The notes beneath the pieces were generated by a model. That model was not told the origin of the DNA. It ran no database searches and saw only the letters and a program-made list of their open reading frames with translations. This document shows, piece by piece, positions 22,997-29,211 of a stretch of DNA of 29,211 nt (position 1 is the first letter of the stretch; every line of letters begins with the position of its first letter). Source of the DNA: an uncultured Collinsella sp. (GTDB lineage Bacteria > Actinomycetota > Coriobacteriia > Coriobacteriales > Coriobacteriaceae); the NCBI GenBank assembly GCA_900541035.1, contig UQIN01000026.1, positions 1-29,211 on the forward strand, in the 5' to 3' direction. Made by a program: the position numbers and the translations under genes.

Positions 22997-23983
22997 CTAC
23001 AGCGCGAAGTCGCCGCCGACGAGCGTGGAGACGGGCTCCTCGTGGTAAACGGCGGAGATGGCCTGAGCGAACTCCTCGGCGACCGAGATGGTCTTGATCT
23101 TGCCGCCGACCTCGACGGGAATGGCGTCGGTGACGACGCACTCGACGATCGGGGCGTCGTTCAGGCGCTCGATGGCCGGACCGGAGAAGATGCCGTGGGT
23201 GGCGCAGACGTAGATGTCGCCAGCGCCCATAGCCTTGAGCTCCTTGACGTTGGCGCACAGGGTGCCAGCGGTGTCGATCATGTCGTCGTTGATGACGCAG
23301 GTCTTGCCCTTGATGTCACCGATGATGCCCATGACCTCGGCGGCGTTGTGGCGCGGACGGCCCTTGTGGGCGATGGCCAGGTCGCAGCCGAGCATGTCGG
23401 ACAGCTTCTTGGCGGCCTTGGCACGACCCACGTCGGGGGAGACGACAACCAGGTTGTCGGTGTCGAAGTGCATGTCGTTGTAGTACTGGCCAAACAGCGG
23501 CAGTGCGGACAGGTGGTTGACCGGGATATCAAAGAAGCCCTGGATCTGACCCTGGTGCAGGTCGAGGGTGATGATGCGGTCGACGCCGGCGCGCTCGAGC
23601 AGGTTGGCGACGAGGCGGGCGGTGATGGGCTCGCGCGGGCCGGCTTTGCGGTCCTGGCGGGCATAGCCGTAGTGGGTGATGACGGCGGTGATGGAGCGGG
23701 CGGATGCGCGCTTGGCAGCGTCAGTGGCGATGAGCAGCTCCATGAGCATGTCGTTGACGTTGCCGCCGGCTACGGACTGAATCAGGAAGACGTCGGCGCC
23801 GCGGACGGTCTCGTCGTAGCGGGCGTAAATCTCACCATTGGCGAACTGCTTTAGCGTAAGGCCCGAAAGCTCGACCCCAAGGTACTCAGCGATCTTCTGA
23901 GCGAGGGGACGGTTGGAGGAACCGGAATACACGCGGATGGACTTGCGCATATTCTCCGACTTCTCGGGATCATTAATCGGCAT
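22997..23983 (-). CDS. prs: Ribose-phosphate pyrophosphokinase (PRPP synthetase)
   Basis: Prs transfers pyrophosphate from ATP to ribose 5-phosphate, giving PRPP for purines (PurF above), pyrimidines, NAD and His/Trp. The protein has 328 aa, a little over the roughly 315 typical. It has YSGSSNRPLAQKIAEYLG, FANGEIYARYDETVRG, the catalytic flexible loop around YARQDRKAGPREPITARL, TLDLHQGQIQGFFDIPVNHL, VVVSPDVGRAKAAKKL and the PRPP loop VINDDMIDTAGT. In that last motif Asn replaces the common Val/Asp, a mild change. ATG at 23983 has GGAGAAGG upstream. Its own promoter candidate is 45 nt upstream, and the glmU terminator precedes it. Confidence 0.97.
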   Translation of the reverse strand: MPINDPEKSENMRKSIRVYSGSSNRPLAQKIAEYLGVELSGLTLKQFANGEIYARYDETVRGADVFLIQSVAGGNVNDMLMELLIATDAAKRASARSITAVITHYGYARQDRKAGPREPITARLVANLLERAGVDRIITLDLHQGQIQGFFDIPVNHLSALPLFGQYYNDMHFDTDNLVVVSPDVGRAKAAKKLSDMLGCDLAIAHKGRPRHNAAEVMGIIGDIKGKTCVINDDMIDTAGTLCANVKELKAMGAGDIYVCATHGIFSGPAIERLNDAPIVECVVTDAIPVEVGGKIKTISVAEEFAQAISAVYHEEPVSTLVGGDFAL

Positions 23984-24027
23984 TACCCTTCTCCTTTATA
24001 TCGAATGCCATATAGATGCCTTGTTGC

Positions 24028-24038
24028 ATTGTAACCGC
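24028..24038 (-). promoter_or_regulatory. Probable prs promoter -10 region
   Basis: The minus strand reads GCGGTTACAAT (24038-24028), ending in the -10 hexamer TACAAT. The 11-mer is identical to that upstream of carA (151-161). The start would lie near 24021, with a short leader of about 38 nt. No clear -35 is seen. Confidence 0.45.
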
Positions 24039-24119
24039 GCGACGGGGTTAATCGGGTCCTGATAACGTCTTTACCGCCAACGGACACGAACCGACCACTC
24101 ATCCGGTTGCGCAGGTCAC

Positions 24120-24158
24120 GATAGAAAAAGGAGCCGCCCCCATGGAGCAGCTCCTTTT
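24120..24158 (-). terminator. Intrinsic terminator of glmU
   Basis: On the minus strand AAAAGGAGC (24158-24150) pairs with GCTCCTTTT (24134-24126), and TTCTAT follows. It begins 16 nt after the glmU stop. Confidence 0.88.
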
Positions 24159-24173
24159 GTGCTTGGTAAAACG

Positions 24174-25586
24174 TTATACCTCGTCGTCCTCGTGCAGGCG
24201 GCGGCGGTAATCGGCGGCCCAGCCCTCAATATTTACCTGACGGGCGCGGCCCAGACCAAGTGCGTCGGCCGGGACCGGCTCGGTGATGACGGAGCCGGCG
24301 GCCACGAGTGCGCCGTCGCCGATCTGGGCGGGCGCGACCATCATGGTGTCGGAGCCAATGAAGGCGTCCTTGCCGATGACGGTCTTGTGCTTGTGCACGC
24401 CATCGTAGTTGCAGGTGATGGAGCCCGCGCCCACGTTGACGCCGGAGCCCATGGTGGTGTCGCCGATGTAGGACAGGTGCGGCACCTTGGAGCCCTCGCC
24501 GATCGTGGACTTCTTGATCTCCACGTGCGTGCCGGCCTTGGAGCCGTCGAGCATGTGGGTGCCCGGGCGCAGGTAGGCGCGCGGGCCGCAGTCGACACCG
24601 TTCTCGATGACGGCCTCAATGGCGATGGTCTCATCGATGGTGCAGCCGCTACCGACGGTGGTGTCGGTGAGGCGGCTGTTGGGACCGAGCTGGCACTCCT
24701 CGCCCACGGTGACGTGGCCGATCAGGTGCGCCTGCGGCCACACGACGGTATCGCGGCCGATGGTGGCATCGGGGCCGATCCAGGCCTGCGTGGGGTCGAT
24801 GAAGGTAACGCCCTCGGCCATCCAGTGCTCGTTGATGCGGTCGCGCGCGATGGCGGTGAGCTGTGCGAGCTGGATGCGGCTGTTGACGCCCAGGCCGTCG
24901 CGGTAGTCGTCGCAGTGGAAGATGGAGACAGCCTGGCCGTGGCCTTTGAGGATCTCGAGCATGTCGGGCAGGTAGTACTCGGATTGCGCGTTGTCGTTGC
25001 CGATCTCGTTAATGTGGGCGGCGAGCTGCGCGCCGTCAAAGGCGTAGCAGCCGGCGTTGCACTCCAGCAGCGTGGCGGCCTGCTCGGGCGTGCAGTCCTT
25101 CTGCTCGATGATGCGCTCGATCTGACCATCGGCACCCAGCTTGATGCGGCCGTAGCCAAAAGGATCGGGCGGGGTCATGGTCATGACGGTGCAGGCGAGC
25201 TCGCCGGTGGCGACGGTCTGCGCGAACTTGGCGACGGTGTCGGCAGTGATGAGCGGCAGGTCGCCGTTGAGCACCACGACGGGGCCTTGCGTGATGCCAC
25301 AGGCCTCGAGCGCGACCTTCACGGCGTGACCGGTGCCCAGACGCTCGGTCTGCTCGACGCACTCGACCTTGGTGGCGCTGTTGGCGTAGGCGCCGTCGAT
25401 GAGGGCGCGCATCTCGTCGGCGTGGCTGCCGATGACAACCACGACGCGGCTGCAGCCGGCCTTGATGGTAGCGTCGACGATCCACTGGACCATGGGCTTA
25501 CCCAGGATCTTGTGCGAAACCTTGCAGTGGTTCGACTTCATGCGGGTGCCCTCGCCGGCAGCGAGGATAATTGCGGTTGCGTCCAT
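24174..25586 (-). CDS. glmU: Bifunctional GlcN-1-P acetyltransferase / GlcNAc-1-P uridylyltransferase
   Basis: GlmU makes UDP-GlcNAc, the wall and peptidoglycan precursor. The protein has 470 aa, normal length. The N-terminal uridylyltransferase (about 1-235) has AIILAAGEGTRMKS, HKILGKPMVQWIV, EQTERLGTGHAV, VVLNGDLPLIT and GYGRIKL. The C-terminal half (from about 260) is a left-handed beta-helix of hexapeptide repeats with acetyltransferase residues in RPGTHMLDGSKAGTHVEIKKS and HLSYIGDTTMGSGVNVGAGSITCNYDG. ATG at 25586 has AGGAGA 5 nt upstream. Its gene order with prs and pth matches other Gram-positives. The last residues (RRRLHEDDEV) form a short charged tail. Confidence 0.97.
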   Translation of the reverse strand: MDATAIILAAGEGTRMKSNHCKVSHKILGKPMVQWIVDATIKAGCSRVVVVIGSHADEMRALIDGAYANSATKVECVEQTERLGTGHAVKVALEACGITQGPVVVLNGDLPLITADTVAKFAQTVATGELACTVMTMTPPDPFGYGRIKLGADGQIERIIEQKDCTPEQAATLLECNAGCYAFDGAQLAAHINEIGNDNAQSEYYLPDMLEILKGHGQAVSIFHCDDYRDGLGVNSRIQLAQLTAIARDRINEHWMAEGVTFIDPTQAWIGPDATIGRDTVVWPQAHLIGHVTVGEECQLGPNSRLTDTTVGSGCTIDETIAIEAVIENGVDCGPRAYLRPGTHMLDGSKAGTHVEIKKSTIGEGSKVPHLSYIGDTTMGSGVNVGAGSITCNYDGVHKHKTVIGKDAFIGSDTMMVAPAQIGDGALVAAGSVITEPVPADALGLGRARQVNIEGWAADYRRRLHEDDEV

Positions 25587-25785
25587 GTGATCTCCTGTTA
25601 CGTTATAGAGACGTGTGTTTGGAAACGATACACGGCGCAATATGATACCGCAGGCATATGACGAGCGCGTAACGATTGGTTTGCGGCGGTTGAGGCTTGC
25701 GCCGCCGGCGTGGCGTTTGCGCTGCTTGCGTGCGGCGTTGGCGGTGCTGTGGAGCTGTCGTTTGAGCGAGGGGACGGGGGTACCC

Positions 25786-26673
25786 GTGGACAACATACGA
25801 GAGGGGTTTGGCGGCGAGCCCGTCGCGGCATTCTCGATGTCGCATCCGGCTGTGCCGGCACTCTATATAGTGCTGACGCTGGGGCTCACTATGTTCTCGA
25901 TGCAGCCGGTACTGATTGCGCTGTCACTTGCGGGCGGGCTGGCGTATGGATTTGCGACGCGTGGGGCTGCCCGCACGCTGGGTGCACTTCGCTGGCAGCT
26001 GCCGGTGATTTTGATCGTCGCGGTGCTCAATCCGCTGTTTAGCGCCTCGGGCTCGACGGAGCTGTTCCGTATTGGCATGCGCGCGGTGTATCTGGAGAGC
26101 ATGGTATACGGCCTGTGCATGGGCGGGCTGTTTGTGGCGAGCATACTGTGGTTTGAGGCGGCGGCGTCGATGCTCGAATACGACAAGGTGCTCGCGCTGC
26201 TGGGCAATGCCGCACCGGTGATTGCGCTCATGATCTCGATGTGCATGAGGCTTATCCCGCAGTTTTTGCGCCGTGGTCGTACGGTGTTGGCGGTGCAGGA
26301 TGCGATTGATGTGCCGGGCCGCGCGCCGGCCGACCCCGTGCGTTCGCGCTTGCGGGCATCGAGTGTGTTGATGGGCTGGGGCATGGAAGATTCGCTGGAG
26401 CGCGCGGACGCGATGCGCTCGCGCGGGTGGGGTGCCGCGACGCGTCGTACGACGTATGCGCGGTATCGACTGGGGCGCAGCGACGTTGCCGCGCTGGTTG
26501 GGCTTGCGTTGTTTGGCGTGGCCACGGCGGCAGTGGCGTGGACCGCGACGACGCAGTATTCGTTTTATCCGCAGCTCTCGGTGCCGGCGCCGTGGCCGGG
26601 CTATGTCGTGTACGCTGCCTGGATGGTGCTGCCTTGTGCGTTGCATGCGATTGATGAGAAGAGGTTTGGCTGA
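25786..26673 (+). CDS. ecfT: ECF transporter transmembrane (T) component
   Basis: EcfT is the membrane scaffold that couples the ATPases to the substrate-binding S subunit. The protein has 295 aa from GTG 25786. It starts with MSHPAVPALYIVLTLGLTMF (M18 here), has several spans, then a long amphipathic cytosolic segment with MRLIPQFLRRGRTVLAVQDAID and the characteristic EDSLERADAMRSRGWG motif that grips the ATPases, and ends with two spans. The start is uncertain: GTG 25786 has GAGGGGA 11 nt upstream; ATG 25837 is closer to the conserved start but has no Shine-Dalgarno. Open reading upstream to 25615 is basic, not family-like. The end overlaps ecfA by 1 nt (TGATG). The stretch 25587-25785 otherwise shows no gene. 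Confidence 0.85.
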   Translation: MDNIREGFGGEPVAAFSMSHPAVPALYIVLTLGLTMFSMQPVLIALSLAGGLAYGFATRGAARTLGALRWQLPVILIVAVLNPLFSASGSTELFRIGMRAVYLESMVYGLCMGGLFVASILWFEAAASMLEYDKVLALLGNAAPVIALMISMCMRLIPQFLRRGRTVLAVQDAIDVPGRAPADPVRSRLRASSVLMGWGMEDSLERADAMRSRGWGAATRRTTYARYRLGRSDVAALVGLALFGVATAAVAWTATTQYSFYPQLSVPAPWPGYVVYAAWMVLPCALHAIDEKRFG

Positions 26674-28316
26674 TGGCTCGGTTTGATAGGAGCTCGGCGG
26701 CGGGTGTGGCATATGGCTCGGCCGCGCCGGCGATTGAGGTGCGAGGCCTTAGTTTTGCCTATCCCGGGGCCGAGGCACCGGTGCTCGAGGGACTTGATTG
26801 GCGTGTTTCCCAAGGTGCGTTTGCGCTGCTTGTTGGCGGTACCGGGTCGGGCAAATCGACGCTGCTGTCGCTGCTCAAGCCCGAGATCGCTCCGGCGGGT
26901 ACGCGCTCCGGCGAGCTGCGCGTGCTGGGCGAGCCCGTCGCCGACATGGACGTGCGGGCATCGGCGGAGCGCGTGGGTTATGTGTTCCAGGATCCCGAGA
27001 ACCAGATCGTGTGCGAAACCGTGTGGCACGAGATGGCGTTTGGCCTGGAAAACTTGGGGCTAGCGCGCGACGAGATGCGCCGTCGCGTAGCTGAGACCAG
27101 CTATTTCTTTGGGCTGGAAGATTGGCTTCACCGCGATACTGACACGCTTTCGGGTGGTCGCAAACAGTTGCTGTCGTTGGCGGCCGTTCTGACGCTGCGC
27201 CCGCGCGTGCTGCTGCTCGACGAGCCCACGTCTCAGCTCGATCCCGTTGCCGAGAAGAATTTCCTGCACGCGCTGTTTCGCGTGAACCGTGAGCTGGGCT
27301 GCACGGTTGTTGTGGCTACGCATCAGCCGCGGCCGATGCTCGAGTATGCGACGTGTACGTACCGGATTGAGGGCGGTCGCGTGCGCGAGGTGGCGGATAT
27401 GGCTTCTTTGGGACGCCGAGAATCGCTGTTTTCCGATGACATGTTGGGGTGGGGTGCCATCCGATGTGCAAATAAAGGAGTATTCAGCAGGCGTGAGGAC
27501 AATTTGGGCTCTCTGGAGCCGCCCGGGGACGCATCGAGCGCGAAAAAAAGTTCGGAATTGGACAAATCGTCCGAATTTGTGGCGCAAACGTCGCTCGAGA
27601 ACGGCTCGGAAGCCTTCCCGCGCACGGATGGAAGCAGAATACTCCAAAAAATGCACGCTGGGTCGGCTACCACCCTGGCAGGGAGCTGGTTTCGCTACGA
27701 TCGCGCGGGCGGTTGGGTGCTGCGCGGGCTCGATGCGTCGTTTTCGGCTGGCGCGGTGCATGCGGTTGTGGGCGGTAACGGCTGCGGCAAGTCGACAATG
27801 CTTTCGGTGCTGGCGAAGACCGCCAAGCTGCAGCGCGGCCGCATGGTGCGCGGGGCGGCCTCGGCTGCGCTGCTGCCGCAGAACCCCAAGGCCCTGCTGG
27901 TTGCCGAGACGGTTCGCGATGAGCTGATGGAATGGGCCTCGACCTGCGGATATGACGAGGCTATGGCGCGGGAGCGCGCGGTGAGTCTGGGGCTCGCGGG
28001 CTTAGGGGAACGCCACCCCTATGACCTTTCGGGCGGACAGCGCCAACTGCTTGCGTTGGCAAAGCTACTGCTAATCGGCCCCGAACTGCTATTGCTCGAT
28101 GAGCCCACCAAGGGTCTGGACCTGGCCAGCCGCCGCATCATCGCCCGCGCCCTGCGCGACCATGCGAAGGCTGGCGGCACCGTCATCATGGCTACGCACG
28201 ATTTGGACTTTGCCGAGCAGGTAGCCGACGACGTCGCCATGATGTTTGACGGCGAGATTGCCTGCGTGGAGCCCCCGGCCGACTTCTTCGCCGACAACGT
28301 GTTTTATAGGGCGTGA
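26673..28316 (+). CDS. ecfA: ECF transporter ATPase, two ABC domains fused (EcfA-EcfA')
   Basis: One protein of 547 aa supplies both ATPase halves that power the ECF importer. Domain 1 (about 8-255) has Walker A GGTGSGKST with Lys61, Q-loop FQDPENQIVCETV, signature LSGGRKQLLSL and Walker B VLLLDEPTSQLD. Domain 2 (about 335-547) has GGNGCGKST with Lys373, LPQNPKALLVAETV, LSGGQRQLLALAKLL and LLLLDEPTKGLD, with THDLDFAEQ as H-loop. Both sites look active. The link between the domains (about 265-328) is not family-like. It is rich in Ser, Glu and Lys, uses codons such as AGA and ATA that are rare in GC-rich genomes, and coincides with a 189-bp segment bounded by inverted repeats. The reading frame is open throughout. 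ATG 26673 is coupled to ecfT. Confidence 0.92.
   Translation: MARFDRSSAAGVAYGSAAPAIEVRGLSFAYPGAEAPVLEGLDWRVSQGAFALLVGGTGSGKSTLLSLLKPEIAPAGTRSGELRVLGEPVADMDVRASAERVGYVFQDPENQIVCETVWHEMAFGLENLGLARDEMRRRVAETSYFFGLEDWLHRDTDTLSGGRKQLLSLAAVLTLRPRVLLLDEPTSQLDPVAEKNFLHALFRVNRELGCTVVVATHQPRPMLEYATCTYRIEGGRVREVADMASLGRRESLFSDDMLGWGAIRCANKGVFSRREDNLGSLEPPGDASSAKKSSELDKSSEFVAQTSLENGSEAFPRTDGSRILQKMHAGSATTLAGSWFRYDRAGGWVLRGLDASFSAGAVHAVVGGNGCGKSTMLSVLAKTAKLQRGRMVRGAASAALLPQNPKALLVAETVRDELMEWASTCGYDEAMARERAVSLGLAGLGERHPYDLSGGQRQLLALAKLLLIGPELLLLDEPTKGLDLASRRIIARALRDHAKAGGTVIMATHDLDFAEQVADDVAMMFDGEIACVEPPADFFADNVFYRA
27467..27655. mobile_element. MITE-like 189-bp insert inside ecfA, in frame
   Basis: The ends are inverted repeats: TGCA-n6-GGAGTATTC-n-GC at the left (27467-27488) and its complement at the right (27634-27655), 16 of 22 bases matching, with GGAGTATTC 9 of 9. 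A run of six A (27646-27651) lies at one end. Inside are GGCTC/GAGCC and AATTGGAC-n5-GTCCGAATT hairpins. The length, 189, is 63 codons, so the frame is kept. Its translation is the unusual linker between the two ATPase domains. No transposase is encoded, and no clear target duplication was found. This is inferred from one copy in the window. Confidence 0.5.
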
Positions 28317-28320
28317 TGGG

Positions 28321-29034
28321 ATGACGGACTGTCGTTTCTCACGCTTGCTTGCAAAACTGGAGATCCCGCTGCTGCTGGCGGTTCCTGCGGTGATGGCTGC
28401 GGCGTTGCTGGCGGGCGTTGAGCAGGCGGCGCTTGCCATGCTTGTCGTGGTGGCACTGGTGCTTGCGCTGTTCTTTGCGGGTTACGAGGCGTCGCGCCCG
28501 GGCCTGCGCCAGATTATGCCCACGCTGGTGTTGGCGGCGTTGGCCGCGGCGGGGCGCATCTTGTTTGGCCCCATTCCCGACTTTAAACCGGTGAGCGCCA
28601 TCGCCATTATCGCGGGGGCGACGCTTGGTCGCCGCAACGGTTTTATGGTTGGCGCGCTGGCGGCGCTGACCAGCAATTTCTTTTTTGGGCAGGGCATGTG
28701 GACGCCGTGGCAGATGTACGCCTGGGGTCTGGTTGGCTATGTCGGCGGCGCGCTGGCGTATGCGGGTGCGTTCGACCGCGTCGACGGCACCGTGCGCATG
28801 CCAGCGCTGCTGGCGTACGGCTTTGCGTCGGGCCTGCTCTATGGCGTCGTGATCAACGCGTATGACATCATTGGTTTTGTACAGCCGCTTACTTGGGCGG
28901 GTGCCGTGGCGCGTCTTGCCACGGCAGTGCCGTTCGATATTACGCACGGCCTTGCGACCTGCGTGTTTTTGGCCGCCCTGTACAAGCCTTGGTGCCGTCG
29001 CATTAACCGTGTCGTCGTGAAATACGGGCTGTAG
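28321..29034 (+). CDS. ECF transporter substrate-binding (S) component
   Basis: The S component binds the vitamin or metal and docks on EcfT. The protein has 237 aa with about six membrane spans. It has GRILFGPIPDFKPVSAIAIIAGATLGRRNGFMVGAL and NFFFGQGMWTPWQMYAWGLVGYVGG, a pattern I know from an S-component group found with dedicated T and A subunits; cobalamin-type ligands have been proposed for related proteins, but the substrate here is not decided. ATG 28321 lies 4 nt after the ecfA stop, so ecfT-ecfA-ecfS is one operon encoding a complete transporter. No riboswitch was recognised upstream of ecfT. Confidence 0.82.
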   Translation: MTDCRFSRLLAKLEIPLLLAVPAVMAAALLAGVEQAALAMLVVVALVLALFFAGYEASRPGLRQIMPTLVLAALAAAGRILFGPIPDFKPVSAIAIIAGATLGRRNGFMVGALAALTSNFFFGQGMWTPWQMYAWGLVGYVGGALAYAGAFDRVDGTVRMPALLAYGFASGLLYGVVINAYDIIGFVQPLTWAGAVARLATAVPFDITHGLATCVFLAALYKPWCRRINRVVVKYGL

Positions 29035-29211
29035 GGCTGGTTCGCCGGGGCGGGAATCAATACTGCCGAAGTGCCATTTCAAAGCTATGCCGGTTTACGG
29101 GGCTAGATTGGCGCGGGCCGACTATACCAGCATTTTTCGAAATAGGGCACACCGTCTACCTGCACTGATAATTGTTCTCGGGGGAAGCGGGCACTGCGGG
29201 GCGCGGCAACG
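29035..29211. other. Intergenic end of the window
   Basis: 177 bp with no gene I can support. No terminator with a T-run is visible directly after the S-component gene. The segment is partly AT-rich (29120-29175) and may be the upstream region of a gene outside the window. Confidence 0.5.

Noticed and set aside
25615..25785. Longer N terminus for EcfT
   Set aside because: The upstream in-frame codons encode an Arg-rich stretch with no family match and no ribosome binding site.
27467..27655. Frameshift or gene split in ecfA
   Set aside because: The frame stays open through the insert and both ATPase domains are intact in the same frame.

Overview
The window looks like a chromosomal housekeeping segment of a GC-rich Coriobacteriia-type actinobacterium, most likely Collinsella or a close relative. 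This is inferred from base composition, codon use, the NfnAB, sortase B and ECF gene content, and Shine-Dalgarno-led starts. No database was searched. There are no rRNA or tRNA genes, phage genes or transposase genes. 24 protein genes fill most of the sequence.

Layout: (1) 0.2-5.0 kb, carAB (carbamoyl phosphate), with a PyrR-type RNA element whose stem includes the carA Shine-Dalgarno sequence. (2) 5.0-5.4 kb, a non-coding stretch with three palindromes, two of them very long. (3) 5.4-7.4 kb, purE, a class B sortase and a MoaE-like protein. (4) 7.5-8.7 kb on the minus strand, a CmpB-type membrane protein. (5) 9.0-12.6 kb, purF, purM and purN. (6) 12.8-15.2 kb, a lone PTS EIIA, a membrane-anchored parvulin foldase and YqeY. 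(7) 15.3-19.0 kb, a complete glutamate-type amino-acid ABC importer followed by a cytidylate-kinase-like protein. (8) 19.0-19.5 kb, a convergent gap with six copies of a 16-mer in alternating orientation. (9) 19.5-25.6 kb on the minus strand, glmU, prs, pth and then nfnA-nfnB. (10) 25.8-29.0 kb, an ECF vitamin/metal transporter (T, fused A-A', S).

Metabolic theme: prs makes PRPP for purF; purE, purM and purN are further steps of IMP synthesis; carAB feeds pyrimidines and arginine; NfnAB balances NADH, NADPH and ferredoxin. The glmU-prs-pth order resembles the conserved gcaD-prs-pth neighbourhood of other Gram-positives.

The unusual content is non-coding. Three long hairpins have unrelated stems but the same GCGAAG apex. 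There is a regular array of alternating 16-mers. REP-like hairpins carry a GGGACAG core in their loops. A 189-bp segment with terminal inverted repeats sits in frame between the two ATPase domains of ecfA. These are the best candidates for something not yet described; their functions are not established by sequence alone.
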